DNA from: an uncultured Schlesneria sp.
Lineage (GTDB): Bacteria; Planctomycetota; Planctomycetia; Planctomycetales; Planctomycetaceae
Length of the DNA stretch: 64,000 nucleotides
Assembly (NCBI GenBank): GCA_903899985.1
Contig: CAIULL010000281.1
Location: forward strand, 1 to 64,000
Direction: 5' to 3'
Both the position numbers and the translations under genes were made by a program. The notes beneath the pieces were generated by a model. It was not told where the DNA came from and made no database searches. It was given only the letters and a program-made list of their open reading frames with translations. Positions 27,617 through 36,397 of this stretch are shown here, piece after piece (position 1 is the stretch's first letter; each line of letters starts with the position of its first letter).

Positions 27617-28939
27617 TTATGCCAGCAGTTCTTTTATCACTTTTCCGCCATCAACAATCTCAATCGGACGATCACCAGGAGCCATCAGTTCTTTGTCGGC
27701 GACGATCCCCATGCAGTGGTAGACGGTTGTAAACAAGTCTTCTGGTCCCATGGCCAGTTCTTCCGGCTCGGACGCGGTTGAGTTCGACGATCCGTGGATG
27801 TAACCACCCTTAACCCCGCCACCAGCCAACACCACGCTGAAGACCTTGGGATAGTGATCGCGACCTGACTGAGCGTTGATCTTTGGCGTCCGTCCGAATT
27901 CCGACGAAACCATCACCAGAGTTTCTTTCAGCAATCCGGTTCGATCAAGGTCATTGATCAATGTCGCAAACGCCTGATCGAAAGAAGGCATCTGATTACG
28001 GAATCCAGCGACAATGTTGTTATGCATGTCCCAGCCACCGTAGGTCAGGTTCACCAGCCGAACACCTGCCTGAACCAGCCGTCGAGCCAACAGCATTCGA
28101 GCACCCGCCGTGTTTCGACCATATTCATCGCGAACGGCGTCTGACTCTTTCTCAATATCAAAGGCTTCACGAGCGGCAGGTGAACTGATCAGGCTGTAAG
28201 CTCGATCATAGAAAGTGTCCATCGCCGTCAGATCGTCCGACTTTTCCTTCTTCTGGAAATGAGCGTTAACCGCTTCTAGCGCCGAACGGCGAGTGGCAAA
28301 GCGGCTGTCGTCAACCCCTTTGGGAAGATCCAGGTCGCGCACTTTAAAGCCCTTCGTGGCGGGATCGCTTCCCAGGCTGAAGGGAGCGAAAGCGGAGCTC
28401 AGATAACCACTTCCGGCAAATTCCGTTGGCATATTCGGGATGCAAACATACGGCGGAAGGTTGTTTCGAGGACCATATTCATGACTGACAACCGACCCGA
28501 TACAGGGATAAATCAGTGCGGGACTTGGTCGATACCCTGTGAACATATTGTGCGTGCCACGTTCGTGAGCCGCTTCGCCGTGAGTCATCGACCGAATCAC
28601 CGTCAACTTGTCGGCCACCTGAGCGGTCTTTGCCAGCGTATCACCAAACACTTCGCCGCTGATTTTGGTCGCAACTTGACCCATTTCACCGCGGTATTCA
28701 ATTGGCGCATAAGGCTTTGGATCGAATGACTCTTGATGAGCGATACCACCCGGCAGAAAAATATGAATAATCGACTTGGCAGTCCCTTCGAAGTTCTTGT
28801 AGTCCTTCAAATCGCCATAAGCAGCATTGCTGCGAAGAAGTTGCGGCAATGTCAAGCTCGTACCAGCCAAAAGTCCAAGCGACAGAAAACCGCGACGATT
28901 AAGGCTGTTAAAATGCTGGGGATTGCAGTTGAGAGACAT
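27617..28939 (-). CDS. DUF1501 exported protein
   Basis: A 440-residue protein of the DUF1501 family (alkaline-phosphatase/sulfatase-like fold). The N-terminus carries an RRGF twin-arginine pair and a hydrophobic stretch (SLGLLAGTSLTLPQLL), a Tat-type export signal. Conserved blocks FLPGGIAHQESFDPKP, HGEAAHERGTHNM, YGGWDMHNN and SEFGRTPKIN are present. The SEFGRTP and GRDHYP blocks correspond to metal-binding regions of the superfamily, but no enzymatic activity is established for DUF1501. It heads the four-gene cassette. The spacing to the next gene is long (317 bases) and holds a terminator-like hairpin. Confidence 0.9.
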   Translation of the reverse strand: MSLNCNPQHFNSLNRRGFLSLGLLAGTSLTLPQLLRSNAAYGDLKDYKNFEGTAKSIIHIFLPGGIAHQESFDPKPYAPIEYRGEMGQVATKISGEVFGDTLAKTAQVADKLTVIRSMTHGEAAHERGTHNMFTGYRPSPALIYPCIGSVVSHEYGPRNNLPPYVCIPNMPTEFAGSGYLSSAFAPFSLGSDPATKGFKVRDLDLPKGVDDSRFATRRSALEAVNAHFQKKEKSDDLTAMDTFYDRAYSLISSPAAREAFDIEKESDAVRDEYGRNTAGARMLLARRLVQAGVRLVNLTYGGWDMHNNIVAGFRNQMPSFDQAFATLINDLDRTGLLKETLVMVSSEFGRTPKINAQSGRDHYPKVFSVVLAGGGVKGGYIHGSSNSTASEPEELAMGPEDLFTTVYHCMGIVADKELMAPGDRPIEIVDGGKVIKELLA

Positions 28940-29287
28940 TCGACTTTCTCCACGTTTATTGTAACTTGTTTAACAGTTTAACTTTATGGTGAGCAACGGT
29001 TCTAAGCTATCCGGCTGGATGTAACAACAAAACCCTGTATCACATCATTGGCAGTGACCATCATGGGGTTACATAACATCGGTGGGCAAATTCACAATCG
29101 GAGTGAATTACGCTGTCAAAAGGCAGGTCGCTGGCAGGGGCATTGTCTCTTCTATTTCTTACGCAATTATCCCATTGAGACTAACCATCACGCATCGGAA
29201 TCGTCAAGTGTGTTCACCGAATGTGAGGGAAATCGCGCAGAATAATTCGGAAATCCGAGATACAACGACTCGCACGGAACAATTTGC
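28940..29287. other. Intergenic region upstream of the DUF1501 cassette
   Basis: About 350 bases between the DUF1501 start and the porin stop. No gene or clear hairpin. It should contain the promoter of the DUF1501 cassette and the end of the porin transcript. Confidence 0.4.
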
Positions 29288-30637
29288 TCAGAATCTGACC
29301 AGGCATTCAAGAGCGAGCGTTAATTGTTCTCGCTGACGATGAATACTGTCTAAATGCCCATACGCCGGCCTGTCTGCCAGATCGCCTCGGATTTCCGGCC
29401 TTAACGAAATCCAATCCTTCGGGCGATAATTCAGTCCGACCGTCATCGCATTGAAGGTCGTCGCGATCCCCGTGCGAGAACCGTTCACGTCATCAAACCA
29501 TTCGTAGCGAAAATTCGCATCGACCGACCTGTTGATACTGTACTCTGTAAGACCGAGAACCCCATACCATTTCCCTGTCCCAATCACATCGATTCCCGGA
29601 GCAATTCCCAGGTTTGCCTGAACAACTTGCTTCCAGTTCTTCGTGTATTGCTGAACGGCACGCAATTCGACAACTGAATCCAGGCGACCCGTTGCATAGG
29701 GGACCACGTTCCCGATCGCGCCGTTCCCAATAATCCAGCTCCCGGTCAAAACCGTTTGCAATTCGTCGTCAAGGCGATAGACCACCTGTGTCAAATGGCA
29801 AGGAGCGCTCCCGCGTAATTCAAAAAACGTGTTTGAACCCAAAGTCATCGCGTATCGGAGATCGAGTTGACTGGTGGCGTGCCAGGTTGTCCAGACACCA
29901 GTGTCGCTGCCATCCTCGGCAAAATTCCACTGGTAACTGAGTGAATAAAGGGGACGATTTGGTGCCATGTATGACTCATAGCCCATCCAGGTCCCCTGCC
30001 TCCCGAACACGACATCGATTCCGCCCGTTGTCAGCAGCGGTAGATGAATCGAAGTATTCAGTTGGCGAATCGTCATTCCGAAAAGTGGATTACTGGAATG
30101 GATATCCCCAGGTCCCTGCAAAAAACTGGCATCGGAACCAGCAAATAATTGACCATAAAATCCCCAAGACAGCTCATCGGTCTTTAGTGGCTTCGAAACA
30201 ACAACGGCCGCCTGATTGAACAACACGTTATCAGCGTATCGATTGGGAACCGGCGCCACCGCCAGTCGACCCGCAACCGTCGAAGCCGATGTGTAACCAG
30301 CATCCAGCCATCCATAAATCTGCAGCGGTGCTGATGTTTCAAGTCGCCCAGGAAATCCAATGAAGTCAAATAATCCCACATCTTTTCGAACTGCCTGAGC
30401 AGGACCATCCTCGAACGGGTTCGCCAGCCGTTGAAAACAGCTATCCTGTGAGGGAATTCGACCAACCGGCGAATCAAAAGTCTGTGTCTGGAAATCGGTA
30501 ACTTGCTGGGATAACAAAACGGTATTGGACGTCAGGCAAATGACCCAAAAAGCAAGAGCCGCGAACACAGACGTGATCGTGCAACATGGTCGATCACAGG
30601 TTGGTGGATACACCGAATCTTTACGCGACGGTTTCAC
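29288..30637 (-). CDS. BBP2-type outer-membrane beta-barrel porin
   Basis: A 449-residue protein with an N-terminal signal segment and no other hydrophobic helix. The body alternates polar and aromatic residues with many Trp/Tyr/Gly turns (YGWLDAGYTSAS, GTGKWYGVLGLTEYSI, GLNYRPKDWISLRPEIRGD) and ends in Phe, as outer-membrane barrels do. It fits the putative beta-barrel porin-2 (OmpL-like) family common in planctomycetes. It is presumed to sit in the outer membrane and pass small solutes. Substrate unknown. It is divergent from the TIGR03067 gene and not part of an obvious operon. Confidence 0.8.
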   Translation of the reverse strand: MKPSRKDSVYPPTCDRPCCTITSVFAALAFWVICLTSNTVLLSQQVTDFQTQTFDSPVGRIPSQDSCFQRLANPFEDGPAQAVRKDVGLFDFIGFPGRLETSAPLQIYGWLDAGYTSASTVAGRLAVAPVPNRYADNVLFNQAAVVVSKPLKTDELSWGFYGQLFAGSDASFLQGPGDIHSSNPLFGMTIRQLNTSIHLPLLTTGGIDVVFGRQGTWMGYESYMAPNRPLYSLSYQWNFAEDGSDTGVWTTWHATSQLDLRYAMTLGSNTFFELRGSAPCHLTQVVYRLDDELQTVLTGSWIIGNGAIGNVVPYATGRLDSVVELRAVQQYTKNWKQVVQANLGIAPGIDVIGTGKWYGVLGLTEYSINRSVDANFRYEWFDDVNGSRTGIATTFNAMTVGLNYRPKDWISLRPEIRGDLADRPAYGHLDSIHRQREQLTLALECLVRF

Positions 30638-31090
30638 GTTGGTCAGCCGATCCGAAATCCGTGATTAAAAAAATCGATACCGCTCGACACCTGCAGTGTT
30701 CCCGTCAAGTTCAACGCCCCGAGTCTTAATGAACTGCCAACACGTTGGCATCACGTTCCTCGTGTGACTAACGAAATATCGGCGAGGAAGAGGATTTCAC
30801 ACGATCCCTACATTCGGTCGCCTGAAGCTGCGACGCAGCATTCGTTTGCTTGCACATCCCGTTGGTAAGACGGCAGTCAGTTTCGGCAATTTCTGCCGAT
30901 CCACAGAAGGATGTTCGACAATTGGAATTATGATTGTCACGAAGACATGTCCTGCCCGACTTGGGGAAGTGTGGAAGTCCACACTTCCAAATTATGACAA
31001 TCGTTCTTATTTGTTTTTTCCGCCGTGTATGCTCCACAATAGATGGATGCATCTTCACGTTTCGAAAAGCATTTCGCAGGTAACCAACTC
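30638..31090. promoter_or_regulatory. Divergent intergenic region with a strong inverted repeat
   Basis: About 450 bases between the porin and the TIGR03067 gene. The perfect inverted repeat GGAAGTGTGGA-AG-TCCACACTTCC (30965-30988) lies about 100 bases before the TIGR03067 start, and an outer pair GATTGTCA (30932-30939) with TGACAATC (30995-31002) encloses it. It may be an operator or a leader hairpin. The loop of two bases favours a protein-binding DNA site. Confidence 0.5.
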
Positions 31091-31882
31091 ATGAAAATCA
31101 AACTCCAGACCCTGATTGCTTTGGGCATGGCGTTGAATGCGATCATTGCCAACGGCCAGGACTCGAAAATTGAACTCGCAAAATTCAACGGCACCTGGCA
31201 GCTGGTATCCGCCGTTACGGATGGAAAAGAAATGGCTGCAGAGACTGTCAAAAACATCCGAGTCGTGATTAAAGACGGCAAACACACCGTTTATCTGGCT
31301 CAGACAGTTCTGGCCAAAGAGATCCCGTTCACCATCGATTCGACGAGAGTGCCCAAGACGACAATTGACACCCTTCCAGACGGAAAGAAAATTAAAGGGA
31401 TCTACAAACTTGAAGGCGAGACTCTCACGAGTTGTATGGCCGCCCCTGAACAAGACTTTCCCACGGAATTCTCATCCAAACCAGGTTCGGGTTATTCGTT
31501 AAGGGTGTTCAAACGTTGTGCTGAAGAGAAGCAATCCCTCGAAGGGGTCTGGGTACCAGTAGATGCGGAACTCGCCGGAGTCAAGCTGCCCGTCGAAAGC
31601 CTCAAGAACTGGAAGCTCACTCTAAAAACCGAACAATATCAATTCGAAAATGGTAAAGAAGCTGACCAGGGGACGTGGTCGGTGGATACTTCCAAAACGC
31701 CGCTGGCGATGGACATCACGGGTACTGAAGGTCCTAATAAGGGGAAAACGATTCTGGCAATTTATGAACTATCGAAAGAGGGTTTGAAAATCTGCTACGA
31801 CCTTGGTGGCAAGAACCGGCCGACGGAGTTCATGACCAAACCGGGCACTCCCCTCTTTTTGGTAAACTATCAGCGGAAATAG
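31091..31882 (+). CDS. Exported protein with two TIGR03067 domains
   Basis: A 263-residue secreted protein with a signal peptide (about 1-22, ending IIANGQ) and two tandem copies of the TIGR03067 domain (about 30-145 and 155-260). Each copy begins with a GTWQL/GVWVP motif and ends with a PTEF...KPG block. The family is lipocalin-like in appearance and frequent in planctomycetes, with no known function. The start at ATG 31091 gives a proper signal peptide, while the longer frame from 31043 adds charged residues before it. A strong inverted repeat lies upstream and a bidirectional terminator downstream. Confidence 0.82.
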   Translation: MKIKLQTLIALGMALNAIIANGQDSKIELAKFNGTWQLVSAVTDGKEMAAETVKNIRVVIKDGKHTVYLAQTVLAKEIPFTIDSTRVPKTTIDTLPDGKKIKGIYKLEGETLTSCMAAPEQDFPTEFSSKPGSGYSLRVFKRCAEEKQSLEGVWVPVDAELAGVKLPVESLKNWKLTLKTEQYQFENGKEADQGTWSVDTSKTPLAMDITGTEGPNKGKTILAIYELSKEGLKICYDLGGKNRPTEFMTKPGTPLFLVNYQRK

Positions 31883-31932
31883 TCGCATCAATGGTCCGAA
31901 ATGAAGAAGGAGGGGGTCGGGCGTTCAAATTG

Positions 31933-31990
31933 CAAAATTGGCCGGGAAAACGTGATGACATTGGTCATCCGACTCGGTCGGCCAATTTTG
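31933..31990. terminator. Bidirectional terminator between convergent genes
   Basis: CAAAATTGGCCG (31933-31944) pairs perfectly with CGGCCAATTTTG (31979-31990), and an inner hairpin GATGAC-ATTG-GTCATC (31954-31969) lies in the loop. The A/T-rich stem ends can provide U tracts in both directions. It sits between the convergent stops of the TIGR03067 and DUF6288 genes. Confidence 0.7.
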
Positions 31991-32014
31991 AAATTGAAAA
32001 CCGGACCCCATAAG

Positions 32015-33571
32015 TTATTTTTTGTCGCTGATCGCCAGGCTGTGTTTCGGCAGAGTGAAGATGAACGCCACGACGGATGAAGCGGTCATGCGAGCATCTG
32101 AACCGTACCCCGCATTGTCCCGATTGGGCTGATAATAAAAGCTGCCGTCAGTGCACTGAGCCAGCGCGAACCACCCGCGATTGGCGTCCATTAACTTGCG
32201 GAAATTGGCCGGTTCAATATTCGCCGCCAGAGCCGTGTAGGCCATCCCCATCGGAGGCGAACCATGTGTATCGGGGAAGCTTTGCGGATGTTCGCCGATG
32301 ACTTTTGAGTGTAGCAGAGCCCGTTCGCGATAGACCGGTTCAGGATAGGGACTCATGAAATAGGCGATCCCTGCGGCACCTGTCCGGCCCATGTCGGCCC
32401 AATCGCGGGGTGCTCCACCAACTTCGTCCTTATACCAGACATAGCCGTTCGCTCCCGTCGCTTTTTTCAGAAACTTATATGCCGCGTCGTGACGGGTCCG
32501 GTCGATCTTGATCCCACAGCGGTGCATCAACGAATAGGCCAACGCCCCCTGCCCGGTCAGCATGGCGATCGGACCATAACCTTCGAAACCCGGATTATGG
32601 CCCCAGCCTCCATGAGAATCTGCGGGCCCTTTGGGATAGTCATCAGGGTGTGTTTTCTTCGCCATCGGATTGATCTGCGACATGTGAAGATACTGGCCTG
32701 AGATCAGAAAATCGTGAACCTCCTGCAACTCAGGCAGCACCCACGCCTGTTGAGTCGCCAGGTAATATTCGCTGAGAACGATCGCGGCACCCATATAGTG
32801 CCAGTTAATTAAATCCGCCACACGGCGATCTTTGGCTTCTGTCGTTTTGCAGAAATAGCGGACGCAGCGTTCGACGGCGGGCATGTGGCGGGCTTCTCCA
32901 CTCGCAAGCAGTGCCAGCGGAGCGAATGTGTTATGCATCGGATCGCCAAACGAGCCCTCGTCGTCCTGATGAGCGATCAGATAGTCCAGCAGTTCCGCAA
33001 GAATGAGATCTGACTTGGGGCACTTGTCGGGATACGTCGCAGAATAAGTCCCGTATTTCTGCCCCACATCGAGAACGACATTCCTATTCTCGCCACCTCG
33101 CCGCAGCGTTAAGGGGAGCTGACCTTTTCCTGCATCTCCCTGACTGGCTTCCAAGGCATCGGCAAACTCAGCAATCGGTCCGTGGAACCCGAAGACTTTC
33201 ATGCCATACCCGTTGCGGTGTTCATGCAAGAATGGCTTGTCGTCGGCTCCGGTGATCCGATCGCCCGCTTTGATTTGTTTACTTGCCGGAGAATCCGGGA
33301 AGACATACTTCACGACCAGCGACTTGGGATCATCTTTCACCAATTGGACCCGCAGTCCGGTGATCCCCAGGTTGTAAAACCAGCCAGGGACTTTGGCATC
33401 CGGCCCCGAATCCGCCCGCTGATTCCAAGGTTCGCCGCTATCGTGATAATCAACTTGAGCCTGTAGGGCTGCGGGTACGGAAATCAGAACAAGACAGACC
33501 AAACGAACGACTTGATAACCAGCAGTTCGGGCAAATATTAACGAATAGAAGTCGTTCATCGGTTGTTGCAT
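32015..33571 (-). CDS. DUF6288 exported protein (PDZ plus alpha/alpha-toroid)
   Basis: A 518-residue exported protein. The signal peptide ends at LQAQVDYHD (about residue 40). A PDZ-like domain (about 68-165, DSPASKQIKAGDRITGADD) precedes an alpha/alpha-toroid resembling terpene-cyclase or prenyltransferase-beta folds (about 185-505, with QDDEGSFGDP and QCTDGSFYYQPN repeats). This is the DUF6288 arrangement known from planctomycetes and verrucomicrobia. No catalytic activity is assigned. The start ATG 33571 follows AAGG by nine bases. A decayed copy of its signal-peptide coding region occurs 820 bases upstream (34185-34346). Confidence 0.85.
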   Translation of the reverse strand: MQQPMNDFYSLIFARTAGYQVVRLVCLVLISVPAALQAQVDYHDSGEPWNQRADSGPDAKVPGWFYNLGITGLRVQLVKDDPKSLVVKYVFPDSPASKQIKAGDRITGADDKPFLHEHRNGYGMKVFGFHGPIAEFADALEASQGDAGKGQLPLTLRRGGENRNVVLDVGQKYGTYSATYPDKCPKSDLILAELLDYLIAHQDDEGSFGDPMHNTFAPLALLASGEARHMPAVERCVRYFCKTTEAKDRRVADLINWHYMGAAIVLSEYYLATQQAWVLPELQEVHDFLISGQYLHMSQINPMAKKTHPDDYPKGPADSHGGWGHNPGFEGYGPIAMLTGQGALAYSLMHRCGIKIDRTRHDAAYKFLKKATGANGYVWYKDEVGGAPRDWADMGRTGAAGIAYFMSPYPEPVYRERALLHSKVIGEHPQSFPDTHGSPPMGMAYTALAANIEPANFRKLMDANRGWFALAQCTDGSFYYQPNRDNAGYGSDARMTASSVVAFIFTLPKHSLAISDKK

Positions 33572-33711
33572 GGTGCCGACCTTGGTGAGCGTTAACGAAC
33601 GTTTGCGGATTAACTCGTCTTAAGAAGGGTAAGGCAACTTCGTGCTGAAACGGTGGGAAAATGGACTTGTCGACGTGGTCTTTCGAGTCGGCTTTATCCC
33701 TGCTCACGGGA

Positions 33712-34128
33712 TCACGCCTCAGGCGTGGGCCATTTTGTGCTTGAAGCGACATCATTTTTCTGAACCGAATCGTTTTTTGTCGCCAGCCACAGGCCTGCCA
33801 ACAACTCTAACGGCAAGACTATGGAAATAGTCGCAATTCGAGATCTCTCATCATCTACGGCCGTTTCGTAGAACTGCCACAAAAACACCACGCGTACGAC
33901 CATGAAGGTCAATACGATCACCAAGGCCCACTGCACGATTCTGAATAGCTCGGAGGGATTTCGAATGCACCACAGCCCGACCAATGTTACGCCAGCAAAA
34001 AACATCGACAAAATGATGATTCGATTCTTAGTGGGTTCTGCAGCGCCGTCATAAGACTGCCAGCCCCACCCGACAAGCAACGTCAGTAATAATCCGATGA
34101 CGGCAATCGACTTGGCAAGGGCTTGCAC
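33712..34128 (-). CDS. Small four-TM membrane protein
   Basis: A 138-residue protein with four hydrophobic segments (about 6-22, 38-54, 66-86, 100-116) and a short polar C-terminal tail. It begins with GTG at 34128, six bases after GGAAG, which supports the start. No family recognised. It lies between the DUF6288 gene and the remnant copy of that gene's 5' end, so it may have been caught inside a duplicated block. Confidence 0.6.
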   Translation of the reverse strand: MQALAKSIAVIGLLLTLLVGWGWQSYDGAAEPTKNRIIILSMFFAGVTLVGLWCIRNPSELFRIVQWALVIVLTFMVVRVVFLWQFYETAVDDERSRIATISIVLPLELLAGLWLATKNDSVQKNDVASSTKWPTPEA

Positions 34129-34184
34129 GTCTTACTTCCGCTTTATTTGAATTATAGTCTGCACCTCATCACCCTCTCATTTTA

Positions 34185-34346
34185 CTAAGACCCCAAGCAA
34201 GATGATTTCAAACGGTGAGCTGAAAAGCAACCAAAGAGTCCAATCCGTTCAAACCTCCTATCGTGATAATCAACTTGAGCTTGAAGGGCTATCGACAGAC
34301 GCGTCACAACAAGGAACGCCAAACGAACGACTCGAGTACCAATCGT
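34185..34346 (-). pseudogene. Remnant of a second DUF6288 gene (signal-peptide region)
   Basis: Bases 34258-34331 align without gaps, at a constant offset of 820, to 33438-33511 inside the DUF6288 gene. The first 23 bases are identical and the minus-strand translation ends in the same ALQAQVDYHD motif after a similar hydrophobic stretch (VVRLAFLVVTRLSIALQA). The remnant has no start codon before an in-frame TAA (34347-34349) and reaches a TAG at 34185 only 27 codons past the shared motif. It is a truncated gene copy. Confidence 0.7.
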
Positions 34347-34456
34347 TTAAGAAAATACCGACGAGTTGCAGCCGCACATTTGGCATTTCATCGCGTCGAC
34401 CTTTGAAACAGTCAATCGGGATGACACTCGCGCCATTTGTTAGTCTTTTCCCGTAG

Positions 34457-34764
34457 TTATTCGTCATCCTCCATTTCCGTGTAAGTTTTCGTTCCCGCCT
34501 GAATGTCGGCCGGGATCGAATTGACGTCGGCATTAACTTTCGGCGAAAAACGGTGATCCATATTCTCCGTTTCGGCCGCAAGATCCTCCATGACGACATC
34601 CACAATGTATTGTTCAAGTTGGCGGACCAGGCTTCGGCAGGTCCGCATTTCGCCTTATCGAAGAGAAAGTGGGTCCGTTGCGCGAGGTCGGGAGACTCCA
34701 CACCACCGAGCACGTGGATTGCCAGAAATCGATCAATCTCGATACGATGAGTGGCGAGGTCTTG
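34457..34764 (-). pseudogene. Possible decayed small gene, unidentified
   Basis: A minus-strand frame at 34457-34648 reads like real coding sequence (QLEQYIVDVVMEDLAAETEN, ending TEMEDDE), and a neighbouring frame continues the same style upstream (HRIEIDRFLAIHVLGGVE, about 34650-34764). Joining them needs a frameshift. No family is recognised. It lies directly upstream of the DUF6288 remnant and may belong to the same broken locus. Evidence is weak. Confidence 0.25.
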
Positions 34765-34781
34765 ACTGAAGAGGTAAAGCC

Positions 34782-35339
34782 ATGCGTTGTTACGTTTTGA
34801 TCGTGTTCCTGCTACTGGTTGGTCGGACTTCACTTGCTCAGCAAGTGATCCAGCAGCCCGTCGTCGCGACAACCGCTGTGAACACAACCGTTTCGGTTCC
34901 TGACCGTGGCAGCGCTCATCTGGGTGGTGTTTCATCGGCTGAATCAGGACGGGCTCAATATGGTCCGTTACGGTCGGGAACGAACACCGGAATCTCGCGG
35001 CAAGCGACTTCGATGACGACCCACGTTTATATTCACGATCTTCAGGCGATGGACGAAGCGTTGCTCAATTCGGGACATTCAGAATCCAATACCTCAATCC
35101 GTTCAATCAACTCAAAGCTCGTTCGTTCGAAAGAACGGGAACAGCCAGTCGATCCCGTGGCATCTTCCGCCGATAAGGCCGCGAAGTTTGAACAACTGGC
35201 TCGAAAAGCAGACGAAGCAGGTAAGCATGGGGTTGCCAAACTGCATTGGCAGGTTGCGGCGAAATACGGTTCTAAGCTCGCGGAAACTCGACTGGCAGAA
35301 TTGTCTCGCGGTTCGACACTTCAAACATCTGCACGGTGA
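34782..35339 (+). CDS. Small secreted protein, function unknown
   Basis: A 185-residue protein with a clear signal peptide (LIVFLLLVGRTSLAQQ, cleavage near residue 19). A Ser/Thr/Gly-rich middle follows. A helical C-terminal segment (about 130-178, FEQLARKADEAGKHGVAKLHW, read in part) looks like a single Sel1/TPR-type helix pair. A good GAGG lies eight bases before ATG 34782. It ends 12 bases before nadC and is probably cotranscribed with it, although no functional link is apparent. Confidence 0.7.
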   Translation: MRCYVLIVFLLLVGRTSLAQQVIQQPVVATTAVNTTVSVPDRGSAHLGGVSSAESGRAQYGPLRSGTNTGISRQATSMTTHVYIHDLQAMDEALLNSGHSESNTSIRSINSKLVRSKEREQPVDPVASSADKAAKFEQLARKADEAGKHGVAKLHWQVAAKYGSKLAETRLAELSRGSTLQTSAR

Positions 35340-35351
35340 ATAGACGAAATA

Positions 35352-36227
35352 ATGATTGAAGAGACATTTGCCAGCGGCGAACAAACAGCCGCAACAAAAC
35401 TGATCGAAATGGCCTTGGCCGAAGATTTGTCGACGGCTGGTGATCTCACCTGCAAGGCTTTGATTCGTCCCGATCAGACAGCGACAGTACAAGTTGTTGC
35501 GAGAAAAAACGGGGTCCTGGCTGGTTCGCCGATTGGCCGCATGGTCTTTGCCAGGCTTGACCCTCAAGTCCGCTGGGTCGCCTTGCACCAGGACGGTGAT
35601 CGAGTCTCTCCGGGGACGGTCATCGCCAAGGTTTCAGGACCACTGACTTCGCTGTTAATCGGCGAACGGACGATGCTGAACTTTATGACGCATCTCAGCG
35701 GAATCGCCACGTTGACACGGACGTTTGTCGATGCGACAGCCGGGACGCATGCGAAGATTCTGGATACTCGGAAGACTCTTCCCGGTTGGCGATTGCTCGA
35801 AAAGTACGCCGTTCGCTGCGGTGGCGGGACGAACCATCGCATGGGTCTTTATGATGGTGTGCTGATCAAGGACAACCATATTGCGGCATGGACCGAATCT
35901 TCCAGCATTGCCGAAGCGGTCCGAACAGCTCGTGCCAAATCTCCCAAGGGAGTCTCGATTGAGGTCGAAGTCGATACGATCACTCAATTGCAGGATGCCC
36001 TGCAAGGTTCGCCGGACATTGTGCTGCTGGACAATATGGATGTCGAGACATTACGCGAAGCGGTTTCATTGAGAAATCGACTAGCACCAGGAGTGTTACT
36101 CGAAGCCTCCGGCGGAGTGAATCTTGAGACCGTTGGCGGGATCGCGCGAACCGGTGTGGAACGAATCAGCGTCGGGGCCTTAACACATTCCGCCCCGGCA
36201 CTGGATCTCGGTTTCGACTGGCCGTAG
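35352..36227 (+). CDS. nadC: Nicotinate-nucleotide pyrophosphorylase (carboxylating)
   Basis: A 291-residue quinolinate phosphoribosyltransferase. It converts quinolinate and PRPP to nicotinate mononucleotide, CO2 and PPi in NAD synthesis. Family motifs are all present: ARKNGVLAG, the DTRKTLPGWR / RCGGGTNHRMGLYDG block that binds substrate, IKDNHI, VEVDT and LEASGGVN near the phosphate-binding end. The length is normal. nadA and nadB are not in the window. The start ATG lies 12 bases after the previous stop and has only a weak ribosome binding site. Confidence 0.96.
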   Translation: MIEETFASGEQTAATKLIEMALAEDLSTAGDLTCKALIRPDQTATVQVVARKNGVLAGSPIGRMVFARLDPQVRWVALHQDGDRVSPGTVIAKVSGPLTSLLIGERTMLNFMTHLSGIATLTRTFVDATAGTHAKILDTRKTLPGWRLLEKYAVRCGGGTNHRMGLYDGVLIKDNHIAAWTESSSIAEAVRTARAKSPKGVSIEVEVDTITQLQDALQGSPDIVLLDNMDVETLREAVSLRNRLAPGVLLEASGGVNLETVGGIARTGVERISVGALTHSAPALDLGFDWP

Positions 36228-36252
36228 TGCGTTGTCCACTCCAAATAGTCGG

Positions 36253-36349
36253 GTGCCACTGGATGACCGTCTCCGGTCACTCAGTGCTTTTCGATTGCCT
36301 CAAAAATATGAAAGACACTGCGTCGGAGAAGACTCCGATGCAGTGGCAC
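36253..36349. repeat. Dispersed REP-like element with two hairpins, copy 1
   Basis: A 97-base element bounded by GTGCCACTG (36253-36261) and its inverse CAGTGGCAC (36341-36349). Inside are two hairpins: CACTG-GA-TGACCG-TCTC-CGGTCA-CT-CAGTG (36257-36286), and CACTGC/GCAGTG with TCGGAG-AAGA-CTCCGA (36316-36345). A diverged copy lies at 62530-62696. The layout resembles BIME or MITE elements. It also sits in the convergent gap after nadC and could act as a terminator. Confidence 0.7.
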
Positions 36350-36397
36350 ACAACCCGTACTTTAAGTCTTGACAACGCACTAACGCGACAAGCCGAT

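Noticed and set aside
34270-34935. 221-residue minus-strand ORF across the DUF6288 remnant
   Set aside because: It joins unrelated pieces out of frame with the true remnant and runs antisense to the secreted-protein gene at 34782.
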